DNA of 61,482 bases from a virus. Position 1 is the stretch's first letter. Each line of letters opens with the position of its first letter. The notes below the pieces were generated by a model. The model had not been told where the DNA came from and did not search any database. It saw nothing but the letters and a program-made list of their open reading frames with translations. The position numbers were made by a program, and so were the translations under genes. The stretch covers positions 1 to 61,482 of IMG/VR virus record IMGVR_UViG_3300032288_001094, one strand, 5' to 3'. Positions 1-9,100 of the stretch are shown one piece after another.

Positions 1-38
1 GCTACGGCACTATCGCTTTCTGGGACTTGACCCAATAA
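1..38 (+). CDS. 3' end of virion protein (duplicate of 60021-61397)
   Basis: The first 38 bases are the last codons and TAA stop of the 458-residue virion protein that is complete at 60021-61397. It is a fragment only because the window opens inside the gene. It should not be counted as a separate gene. Confidence 0.95.
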   Translation, partial: YGTIAFWDLTQ

Positions 39-123
39 AATGACCTCAACCTTTTTCTCGGGGGCCGTATGAGCCTTGTTGCACTAGCCAACCACATCGC
101 AAGCAAGGGTCGGGACGACGACA
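1..123. repeat. Terminal direct repeat, left copy
   Basis: Bases 1-123 are identical to bases 61360-61482 by direct reading. The repeat contains the 3' end of one virion gene and the 5' end of the next, so it is an internal piece of a circular or circularly permuted molecule rather than a special end. The simplest explanation is an assembly overlap, giving a unit genome of 61,359 bp. Confidence 0.97.
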
Positions 124-2576
124 AGATGCTCGTCCATATGACCCCCGGAGAAGTCCAGGGTCTGCAGGCGCTTGCCTTGGCGCATGGTGGCTCGCTCACC
201 ATCAACCCCGAAACAGGTCTGGTGGAAGCCGGTCTGCTGAAAAAGCTGCTCCCCGCCATCGCGGGCTTTGCCCTTAACTTCATCGCTCCCGGCGTCGGTA
301 CTGCTATTGGTGGGATGCTTGGTTTGGGCGGTGCCGCAGGCACGGCCATCGCAGTTGGCGGACTCACCGGTCTGGCCACTGGCAGTCTCAAGCAGGGCAT
401 CATGGCCGGTCTGGGCGCCTACGGCGGCGCTTCTTTGGCTGGTGGGCTGATGAGTGCTTCTGGGGCCGAAGGTGTTGCAGGCGCAATGGGGGTTCCCGGG
501 GCTGCTACAGGAACCGGCTCTCAAGCAGCTATGTTGGCTGAGCAAACCGCAGGTTTTGGCTCTGAGGGTCTTCAGCGTTTGGCTGAAAGTGCAGCGAAGG
601 CCAAAGGGGCAACACCTAGTCTAGTGCCGTCATTTATGGCGGGGGTTAAGGGGCTCGGCACCGAGGCCGGTCGCACCGCAGCGATGCAAGGCGTTGGTGG
701 AGCTTCTGGTTTGCTGAAGGCAGGTACGGCAGCAATGATTGGCGCAGATGCGTTTGTGCCCACAGCTACCCCGATGCCCTCTGGCGGCGGGTTCCAGTAT
801 CCGCCCCGCATCCGTCCGATGTCGTGGAACCAGTACACGGGCGGTCTGGAGCAGTTGCCAATGTTCTCGGCCATCAACAAGGCTGGTACTGCACCCGCTC
901 CGGCCCCCGCCCCCGCACAGCCAGAAGAACAGCAGCCCGGTGGTTACAACGGTGGCGGCATCGTGGCGCTTGCCGAAGGTGGTGCGTCCACCAACCCCTT
1001 TGAAAAAGAGATTGAGGCGGGCAAACAGGCAACCCCCTACGCCACCGGCACTCGGGCTACGGACGAGGAGCTTCGCGGGATTTACCGTGATCTGCTTGGG
1101 CGGGAAGCTGATCAAGGCGGCTTTGAGTTCTACAAGGCGTCCCAATGGTCGCCCGAACAAATCCGCGCACAGATTCAACAGTCGGATGAGTACCGCAACC
1201 GCGTGATCACGCTTCCGCCGATTACGCCCGGTACGCCTGTGCCTGGACGCCCTGGCGAAGATGTTGAGTATGGCGGCGATACGCGCACGCCTGAGTACAC
1301 CGCGCCTGAGCCCAAAATCACGTACGTTGAGCCGTTTCAGCCCAAGCCCCAGACTATGGAGGAGATGCGCTCTGAATACGAAAAAGGCGGCGGCGCCACC
1401 CGCATGCCCGATATTCAGGTCACACCCACTCCGCTTACGGGCGCAAGCAAGTCTGCGTACGATTACTTGATGGGTCGCGGCGCTTATCCCGTCAATCAAG
1501 TGCTGCCCGGCGGTGCGTCGCTGATGCGTCCTTACTTTGAAGCATCTGGTATCTCCTCTGGGCCGGGGTTCTTTGGGCGCTCAACGATTCCAAGTGAGCC
1601 CACGAGGCAAGAAGCACAGGGTGCTGGTGCTGGTGCTGGTGCTGGTGCTGGTGCTGGTGCTGGTGCTGGTGTCGGTGGTGCTCTGGCTGGTGCTGGTGCT
1701 GGTGCTGGTGTGGGCACTACGACCACTGGTGGAGGCGTAGTAGATTTGCTTGGTGGAACAACCACCGGCGGCACTACAACCACCACAGGCGGCACTACGA
1801 CCATTGGCGGAACCGCAATTAACCCCGAAGTTGGCCCTGCTCAACCCTACACCCCTGTGAGCGGAACGCCGATCACGGACTTCTTGTTTGGCACGCAAGA
1901 CCCGTCGAAGGTTGAAGTGGTGGATCGCAGCACGTACACCGATTCAGCCATGCGAGAACTGTTGGCTGACGAAGCGGCGCTCAATGATCGGCGAGCCGAA
2001 GTAGAAGATGTGCTGAATGTTGAGCAAATTCAGCGTGACATCTTGCAAGCTCAGGAAGAAGCCTATAACCAGCGCCAGATTGAATTGCAGCAGATGCTGC
2101 AAGACGCTTATGCCGGTTACGACTACGGTCAGGGTGATGTAGATTACGACCCGACGTTTGACTACGGCAGTGTTGGTAGCGGCGGTAGGTATACCGAAGA
2201 CGAGATGGCAATGATGGCGGGGCTTCGCAGAGGGGGTCTTGCCGATGTTGCCGCAGCCTCCGCTGCCCGTGGCGGGAATGTTCAGCAGTACAACCTGGGC
2301 GGCTACTCCGATGGCGGGCGCTTGCTGCGCGGCCCCGGTGATGGCGTGAGTGACAGCATCCCTGCAGTCATCGGCAACCGTCAACCCGCGCGTCTGGCCG
2401 ATGGTGAGTTCGTGATCCCCGCTCGCATCGTGTCTGAACTGGGTAATGGTTCGACCGAAGCAGGCGCGCGCAAGCTCTATGCAATGATGGACCGTGTGCA
2501 GCGTGCACGCGCTAAGACAACCGGCAAAGGCAGGGTGGCCAAAAACACCCGCGCCGATAAGCACCTGCCCGCATAA
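69..2576 (+). CDS. Virion structural protein with DUF4214-like segment
   Basis: This 835-residue protein is probably an internal or ejected virion component. Residues about 57-130 are Gly/Ala-rich and hydrophobic, like a glycine-zipper membrane segment. Residues about 330-375 (YRDLLGREAD followed by GFEFY) resemble the DUF4214 repeat. Eight GGTGCT repeats encode a Gly-Ala tract near residue 520. The last 90 residues carry GPGDGVSDSIPAVI and DGEFVIPARIVSELGNGS, a tail motif recurring in virion proteins of marine and freshwater podoviruses. The ATG follows a GGGGG stretch. Its neighbours are virion genes on both sides. The function is inferred from context, and the gene is re-entered at 61428. 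Confidence 0.85.
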   Translation: MSLVALANHIASKGRDDDKMLVHMTPGEVQGLQALALAHGGSLTINPETGLVEAGLLKKLLPAIAGFALNFIAPGVGTAIGGMLGLGGAAGTAIAVGGLTGLATGSLKQGIMAGLGAYGGASLAGGLMSASGAEGVAGAMGVPGAATGTGSQAAMLAEQTAGFGSEGLQRLAESAAKAKGATPSLVPSFMAGVKGLGTEAGRTAAMQGVGGASGLLKAGTAAMIGADAFVPTATPMPSGGGFQYPPRIRPMSWNQYTGGLEQLPMFSAINKAGTAPAPAPAPAQPEEQQPGGYNGGGIVALAEGGASTNPFEKEIEAGKQATPYATGTRATDEELRGIYRDLLGREADQGGFEFYKASQWSPEQIRAQIQQSDEYRNRVITLPPITPGTPVPGRPGEDVEYGGDTRTPEYTAPEPKITYVEPFQPKPQTMEEMRSEYEKGGGATRMPDIQVTPTPLTGASKSAYDYLMGRGAYPVNQVLPGGASLMRPYFEASGISSGPGFFGRSTIPSEPTRQEAQGAGAGAGAGAGAGAGAGVGGALAGAGAGAGVGTTTTGGGVVDLLGGTTTGGTTTTTGGTTTIGGTAINPEVGPAQPYTPVSGTPITDFLFGTQDPSKVEVVDRSTYTDSAMRELLADEAALNDRRAEVEDVLNVEQIQRDILQAQEEAYNQRQIELQQMLQDAYAGYDYGQGDVDYDPTFDYGSVGSGGRYTEDEMAMMAGLRRGGLADVAAASAARGGNVQQYNLGGYSDGGRLLRGPGDGVSDSIPAVIGNRQPARLADGEFVIPARIVSELGNGSTEAGARKLYAMMDRVQRARAKTTGKGRVAKNTRADKHLPA
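1620..1706 (+). repeat. In-frame GGTGCT hexanucleotide repeat
   Basis: There are eight uninterrupted GGTGCT units at 1620-1667, then a short interruption, then about three more units to 1706. They encode an alternating Gly-Ala tract inside the virion gene at 69-2576. Because the unit is six bases, gain or loss of copies keeps the frame and only changes linker length. Confidence 0.9.
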
Positions 2577-2585
2577 GGAAGCATC

Positions 2586-4334
2586 ATGGCTACTGCTCCG
2601 ACTGTTCAACAACAGCAAATTGAATACCTGACCGGCTTTGCGCCGCAGATCGCTCCGTACGCTGAGCGCCTGCTCGGTGGTGCCGAGAGCACGCTGTTTG
2701 AATATGCGCGTGATGCGCAGGGCAACATCCTCAAAGACGAGTCGGGGATGCCCAGGATTTCCGGGTTCAAGCCATACATGCAGTACCAGGGCGAGCGCTT
2801 TGCGCAGTTCAGCCCGCTGCAGCAGCGAGCCTTTGCCGGTGCAGAGCAAATGCGGGCGGCGCCTCAGTTGCGTGATGCTTCAGCCATGCTTGGCACTGCC
2901 GGTCTGCGGGCACTTGCCTACGACCAGTACAAGCCTGCGCAGTTCGGCAATTTTTATCAGCCGGTAGCGTCTTATCAACCCACGGCTTTCACGGCTCCGG
3001 GCGTATCTACCCGCGACTTGACGACCTACCAGATGGGCCCGTCAGAGCGCGTAACTTCCCGTGAGTTGGCGACGCCGCAGATGGCCACGGCCCGGACGGG
3101 TTACACGCCCAACTTGCAGACGTTCCAGATGGGCCCGGCAGAACGCGTTGCTACCGAGACGTTTGCTCGTCCCGGATCGGCAGAAGCCTACATGTCCCCC
3201 TACATGCAGAGTGTGGCGGACATTGAGAAGCGCGAAGCTCAACGCCAAGCGGACATCGCTGCCACTTCTCGCGGTCAACGGTACGCCCGTGCCGGTGCGT
3301 TTGGTGGTGCGCGTCAAGCCATCGAGAACGCCGAAGCTCAGCGCAACCTTGCACAGCAGATGGGCGACATCCAGTCGCGTGGACTGCAGAGCGCGTTTGA
3401 TCGTGCACAACAGCAGTTCAACGCTGAGCAAGCCGCCCGGATTCAGGCGCAGTTGGCCAACCAACAGGCAGGACTGACCACGGGTCAGCAGAACTTGGCC
3501 GCACAGTTGGGTGTGCAGCAGTTGGGAATCCAGACCGGACTTCAGACCGCGCTTGCCAATCTTAGCGCTGAGCAACAGGCCAACGTCCAGAACCAAGCGG
3601 CTCAACTCCAAACGCAGGGCATGTCTGCGCAGCAGGCGTTGCAGGCTGCACTTGCCAATCAGCAAGCGGGCTTGACCACTGGTCAGCAGAACTTGGCGGC
3701 GCAGCTTGGCACCCAACAACTTGGCGCACAGCAAGACCTTCAGGCTCGCCTTGCGGAGCAGCAAGCGCGTATGCAGGCGCAGCAGATGGCTGAGCAGTCT
3801 CGTCAGTTTGGCTACGGCAACCTGATGCAGCAGGCTGGACTCGGCGCTCAATACGGTCAGGCTGCTGCGCAACTCGGTGAACAATCACGCCAATACGGTG
3901 CGGGCCTTGGGTTGCAGGGTCTGCAGGCTGCGATGCAGGCCGGTCAAGGGCTTGGCAACATCGGCCAGACCGAGTTCGGACAGAACATGGCCATCAACCA
4001 ACTGCAAAACCAGTATGGTGGTCAGCAACAGCAGCGCATGCAGGACATCCTGAATGCCCAGTATCAGGACTTCATGAACGCGCAGAACGCGCCGTACCGC
4101 CAACTTGGGTTCATGTCGGACATCATTCGGGGTGTTCCGCTCACGCAGACTGGCACGTCTGTGTACGGTCAGGCACCGTCAATGACTTCGCAACTTGCCG
4201 GTCTGGGTACGGCGGCTATTGGTGCGGGCAAGCTGTTCGGCGGGTTTGCCGAAGGCGGCGAAGTGGAAGATGTCGAGTATCGAGAGAAGCCCGCAGGTCT
4301 GGCTGATCTGGCAATCTACAACATGGGGCGTTGA
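2586..4334 (+). CDS. Gln/Ala-rich coiled-coil virion protein
   Basis: This 582-residue protein has a globular N-terminus (residues 1-110), a middle with repeated QMGPSERV / QMGPAERV blocks and a long Gln/Ala-rich region (about 210-480) that should be helical. A unit beginning ANQQAGLTTGQQNLAAQLG occurs twice, near residues 295 and 359, so the helical rod grew by internal duplication. The C-terminus has FAEGGEVEDV, one of the A-[EDN]-G-G motifs shared with neighbouring virion proteins. AAGGA lies 8 nt before the ATG. The likely role is an internal core or ejection protein, inferred from position and composition. Confidence 0.82.
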   Translation: MATAPTVQQQQIEYLTGFAPQIAPYAERLLGGAESTLFEYARDAQGNILKDESGMPRISGFKPYMQYQGERFAQFSPLQQRAFAGAEQMRAAPQLRDASAMLGTAGLRALAYDQYKPAQFGNFYQPVASYQPTAFTAPGVSTRDLTTYQMGPSERVTSRELATPQMATARTGYTPNLQTFQMGPAERVATETFARPGSAEAYMSPYMQSVADIEKREAQRQADIAATSRGQRYARAGAFGGARQAIENAEAQRNLAQQMGDIQSRGLQSAFDRAQQQFNAEQAARIQAQLANQQAGLTTGQQNLAAQLGVQQLGIQTGLQTALANLSAEQQANVQNQAAQLQTQGMSAQQALQAALANQQAGLTTGQQNLAAQLGTQQLGAQQDLQARLAEQQARMQAQQMAEQSRQFGYGNLMQQAGLGAQYGQAAAQLGEQSRQYGAGLGLQGLQAAMQAGQGLGNIGQTEFGQNMAINQLQNQYGGQQQQRMQDILNAQYQDFMNAQNAPYRQLGFMSDIIRGVPLTQTGTSVYGQAPSMTSQLAGLGTAAIGAGKLFGGFAEGGEVEDVEYREKPAGLADLAIYNMGR

Positions 4335-4336
4335 GC

Positions 4337-6109
4337 ATGATTCCGAACGTCAACCAGTTCACTGAGCAGTTGCGCATGATGCCGGATCAGGCATTGCAGC
4401 GCATAGCGCAGATGTACAAGCAAGACCCGTACATCCTGCCGATGGTGATTGCTGAGGACATGGCGCGAAAGAAAGTGCGCCAAGCAGCCCAAGCGCAGAT
4501 GGCGCAGGGCCCGCAGCCAAAAGTGGCGGATCAGGCCATCATGTCGATGGGGCAGCAGCCCCAGGCAGCGCCCGGTATCGCCGCCTTACAGGCGCCGAAT
4601 ATGCAGAACATGGCTGATGGCGGGATCGCGGGCTACGATGATTTTGCTGAGCGCAGCGAGCCCGTTGTGCGCATGGCTGAGGGTGGTGCAGTTCAACGGT
4701 TCCAGTCAGGCGGCATGCCCGTATTGCGCATGCTAGAGAACATTCTTAGTATTGACCCTGACTTTGATGAGCAGGGATTGCCGCGTACAAAGCAAGAATC
4801 GGCGTCTATTCGCGCACGACAAGAAGAAGCCCGCGCCAAAAAACAACAGATTGAAGACTATGCCGTTGGTATGAATACGCCGCCGCGCGAATATCAACAG
4901 CGTATGGATCAGTTCTATGGTCGTCGCGGTGTGGCGCCTACCGGTAAGGCAGTGGCAGCGCCTGCGGCCACTGCTGCGCCTACTGCAGCTTCTGCATTGC
5001 GCGAACCCCCGCTGATCAACCCCGAAGTCGGGCCCGGACAACCATACTCTCTCGGTGCCGAACCTTCTTCAAGCACGCTTGCTTCTCCTCCCGCGCAACC
5101 TTCGGCTTCACAAACGGCACTCCAAGCACTGTCTGCTCCTGTATCTGGTGGACGCCAATCGTCCATCTATGACCTTACCAATCCGGCCACTGCGCGCTCT
5201 GTGGCCCAAACACTGGCGCCTACCAACAAGTACGAGACCGCGTTTAATGTCCAGCAGCAGCGCGAGCTTGAGCGACTGGAAGGTCGGGAAGCCGAGCGCG
5301 AGCGAAATAAGCCTACTGGCAAAGCTCGTGAGGGGTTGGAGGCGCTGCTCAAGCAAGAGGGTGAAGGTGCAGCAAAAGAAAGAAGTGACGCTGGTGCGTT
5401 TGCGCTCATCAGTGCTGGCTTGGCAATTGCGTCTGGGGAGTCGCCCAACGCGCTGATGAACATTGCCAAAGGCTTGAACGTCGGCGCTAAGGAATACCAA
5501 GCAGCCATCAAAGACCTCAAGAAGGCAGACCGTGAGCGCAAGCTCATGCTGGCCGACATCGAAGAGGCTCGCCGCCTTGAGGCCAAGGGTGACTACGATA
5601 AGGCAGAAGATCGCAAAGATCAGGCAAACGAACGTAGGACAAGCATCGAACGCTACTCGATGTCTGGCATCATGCAGTTGGGCGTCAGCCAAGACCAGTT
5701 GACCGGCAGCTTGTTCGGTAAGGGTGTAGAGGCGGCGGCACGCCGTGATATTGCAGGCATGGAGATTGGCGCTGCAAATCAGCGGGCTATCGCGGACATC
5801 CTTTCGCGCAGGGAACTTGCAAGCATGCCCGGTGCACAGGAGCGCATGATTGAGCGTCTTGGAGAAGGGGACTTCAACAAGGGTTATCAGCGGTTCCGTC
5901 AAGAAGGGCAGATGCCAAAACTTTATGCTGACTACGAGAAGTTGACTGCTGACACAACACTCAACCCGCTCACAGGCAAAACAAAGGGTCGTGAGTTCCT
6001 TGCCAAGTACCCGACGTTTGACGCCTACATGTCTGCATTTGAATCCTCGCAAGGGGGTGGAGGTCGTGGCCCAAGTGCGGTAAGCTCAGACCCGCTTGGA
6101 ATTCGCTAG
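4337..6109 (+). CDS. Virion protein, helical, with MADGGIAGYD motif
   Basis: The ATG at 4337 is preferred over the TTG at 4331, which overlaps the previous stop (4332-4334). The product is 590 residues. It starts with a helical segment (MMPDQALQRIAQMYKQDPY), followed by MADGGIAGYD and VRMAEGGAV motifs near residues 95-120 and a Pro/Ala-rich linker. A charged coiled coil follows from about residue 300 to 460. The INPEVGPGQPYS segment is close to INPEVGPAQPYTP in the protein at 69-2576, which suggests shared ancestry of linker modules. The call as a structural or ejected protein comes from context. Confidence 0.82.
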   Translation: MIPNVNQFTEQLRMMPDQALQRIAQMYKQDPYILPMVIAEDMARKKVRQAAQAQMAQGPQPKVADQAIMSMGQQPQAAPGIAALQAPNMQNMADGGIAGYDDFAERSEPVVRMAEGGAVQRFQSGGMPVLRMLENILSIDPDFDEQGLPRTKQESASIRARQEEARAKKQQIEDYAVGMNTPPREYQQRMDQFYGRRGVAPTGKAVAAPAATAAPTAASALREPPLINPEVGPGQPYSLGAEPSSSTLASPPAQPSASQTALQALSAPVSGGRQSSIYDLTNPATARSVAQTLAPTNKYETAFNVQQQRELERLEGREAERERNKPTGKAREGLEALLKQEGEGAAKERSDAGAFALISAGLAIASGESPNALMNIAKGLNVGAKEYQAAIKDLKKADRERKLMLADIEEARRLEAKGDYDKAEDRKDQANERRTSIERYSMSGIMQLGVSQDQLTGSLFGKGVEAAARRDIAGMEIGAANQRAIADILSRRELASMPGAQERMIERLGEGDFNKGYQRFRQEGQMPKLYADYEKLTADTTLNPLTGKTKGREFLAKYPTFDAYMSAFESSQGGGGRGPSAVSSDPLGIR

Positions 6110-6119
6110 GAGATAGCCA

Positions 6120-9100
6120 GTGGACCTCAGTGACGTTCGTGCCAGATTCCCTCAGTACGACAATCTGACCGACAAGCAACTGGCGGATGCACTGCACGCC
6201 AAGTTTTATGCGGACATTCCGAAGGCAGACTTCTACGAGCGCATTGGGCTGACCAAACCCAAGTCCGGGTTTGGTGCCGCCTTTAAGGCGTCTGTTGAAT
6301 CGCTCAAGGGTGAGGCCGCTTTGCTTGGCGGCAAGCTCGGCTTGATGAGCGAGAAGGAAGCTCAGCGGTATCAGGCAGAGCAGGAAGACATTGCGCGGGG
6401 CATTTTCCGCCCCACCAAAGAGGGCTGGCTTGAGGCCCCAGGCACCAAGTTCGGTGAGCTTCTTGGCGGGTCGCTGCCTTACATGGCAGCGCCTGTTGCC
6501 GCAGGCGCTGCGGCTATTCCGCTTGGTGCTGCCGCCCCCATCGCCGCTACTGCCGGTGCAGGTCTGGCGTCTTTGGCGCAATTCACCGGCACCAACCTTG
6601 CTCGCCAACTGGAAGCTCAGAAGGAGCGTGGTGAGGAAGTCTCACTTGAGCGGGCCAGTGGTGCTGCTGCCACAGCCGCCGCCGTCCCTCAAGCCGCGCT
6701 TGACATGGTGAGCTTGAAGGCTCTGCCTCTGGTGCGCAACCTGTTTAAGTCAGTCGGCAAAGACCTGACCGAGGCAGAAGCCAAGCGCATCGCCGAGCAG
6801 GGTTTCAAGCAGACTGTTGCCGACTACGCCAAGACCGGAGCGCGTGTTGCCGGTATTGAAGGCTTGACCGAAGCAGGTCAGCAGTATTTCGAGCGCCTGC
6901 AGGCAGGTCTGTCGATTGCAGACGCCGATGCCCGTGAAGAATACATCGACAGCTTCGTTGGTGGTGCCGTGCTTGGTGCTGGCTTGTCACCTGTTGGCCG
7001 CTTTGTTGAGCGTGGTGGTGAGCAGGGCCGTGCCCAAAAGAAACTGGGTGAGGTTGCCGACGAGCAGCGTAAGGCAGAGCGCGAAGCCCAGGCCAAGCTC
7101 GAAGCGGAAGAAGCCGAGAAGCGCAAGCAGCCCGAGTACCTGACTAAACTGCAGGCGGACTACCAAGCCGCCAAGGCAAAGGACAACGCCTACAAAGCCG
7201 AGATCAAGGCGCTTGACGCGCAGAAGGACGACCCTGCCGCGTTGGCACGGGCCAAAGAGCTTCGCGCTGAACACAAGAACTTCCAAAAGACCGAGCTTTC
7301 AGAAATCGTCAAGGACTACAACAAAGCCGGTGGCGCCAAGTTCTTCAAGCAGTTTGCGGAACAACAGCGCGTTGCGGGCATGACTCCTCTGGAATACCAG
7401 ATGGAGCAGCTTGGTGTTAAGTTTCCTGAACAACCGCCCGAGCAACCGCGTGTATTTACGGGCGAAGGCTTTGAGCCTGCGGCTAAACGCGACGCTGTTG
7501 CAGAGTACGCAACAACGCAGCTTGATCTTGCCCGTCAGCAGGACATGGGGACGTTTACTGAGGCAGATTACGCCCAGTACCTCATGCAAGACCCCGACAT
7601 GGCTAAGCAGCTTGTCGCGGCAAACGCTCAACTTCCTGGGTTTAACAAGAAGCAAAGCACCGCCATTCTGGGCGGCATGAAGCTGCAACTGCAGCAGCAA
7701 GCCAAAGAGTCGTACGCAGGTGCAACCGACTTGCTCAAGGCGCAGCGCACAGAGCCGCAACAACTGTTCTTGGATCAGTGGCAACAAGATCAAGAGGCGC
7801 TTGACGCGGAGCGCAAGGAAAGTGTTTTTGATACCAAGCTGACCGAACTGGTCAACACCGCATTGCAGGGCACGCCTACTGTAGAGGCGCCTGAAGGTGC
7901 AACGGTGGATCGGCGCGGTGCTGTATTCCTGCAGCGTTTGGATGAGGCTATCGCCCAACGAGATGCTGCCGCCAAGGCAGCAGAGCAGGCGTTTGCTGCG
8001 GGCAACCGCGAGGCTGGCGCCGCCAAGAGCAAAGAGCGCGAGAACGCTCAACTGGTGTTGAACCAGATCGAGCAGCAGGGTGGCAACGCATCGCTTATTT
8101 CTAGCCTCCGCAAGGAGCAGGACAGCGCCCTGATGGACGCGGCAGGTCTGATTGACGACTTGCGCAGCGGTATTACCCTGGGCGACAAAGAACAGAAAGG
8201 TGCGGCGTCTTCCACCGCCGAAACGCTTCGCGCCCAAATTGATAAGGCGCGTGCTCGGTACATCGACGCGGCAGTCAAGGAAGCTGCTGCCACTCAGCGG
8301 ATATTTGGCAAGGCGCTATCTCAGGACGACGCGCTTAAGGCTGCACTTCAGATGCAGCAGGTCTTTGATGAGTGGGTGACGCGCTCCGCAGCCAAGCCCC
8401 GAAAAGACGTAGAGGAAGTTCGAGTCAAATCCCCTGCGCAAATGCGGGGGACAAAGATTGTCAAAGGTGCAGAACTGGAAACTTATGACCCACGCCCTCT
8501 TGAGGAGCGTCGGTTTGGTGCCCAGAAGGCTGCTATTGAAGTACTGCAAGAGCAACTTCGTCAAATTTCTAGCCGACTGAGTGCCGTGCCTGAAGAAGGT
8601 CGTCGTGCCGAGTCGCTGCTGCGCCCGCAGTACGCTATAACTGAAGCACAGAAAACGGCGGAAGCGCGTGGTGAGACTGCCGAAACACTGGGTGGTGAAC
8701 TGCGTCGGCGCCGTGAGTATGTGGGCAACCTTATTGATCGTGCGCTTCAGACACGCGAGGGGTTGCCTGATGACGTAGTGCAGGGCCTTGAGCGTGCACG
8801 CGATGCTATTGACGCAGGTCGTGGCGGACGCGATGTGTTGACTGCTGTCAGCCCTGAAGGTAGGGCGGGCCCTGCACCGTTTGCCGCAGGTTTGTTGGAT
8901 GCGGCTGAACAGTTGGCGCAGCGTGCCTTGTCTGGCCGAATGACTACCGTTACGGGTGGTGTCCAGGGTGCGCGTGAACAGAAAGGCTATGACGCACTGG
9001 CGTTCCGCAGAGACGAGATCAACCGCCAGTATCAGGATCAACAGCGGCAGCTTACTTCCGGTGTAGATGAGAATGGTAAGGAACTGACGCCTGCCAAGAA

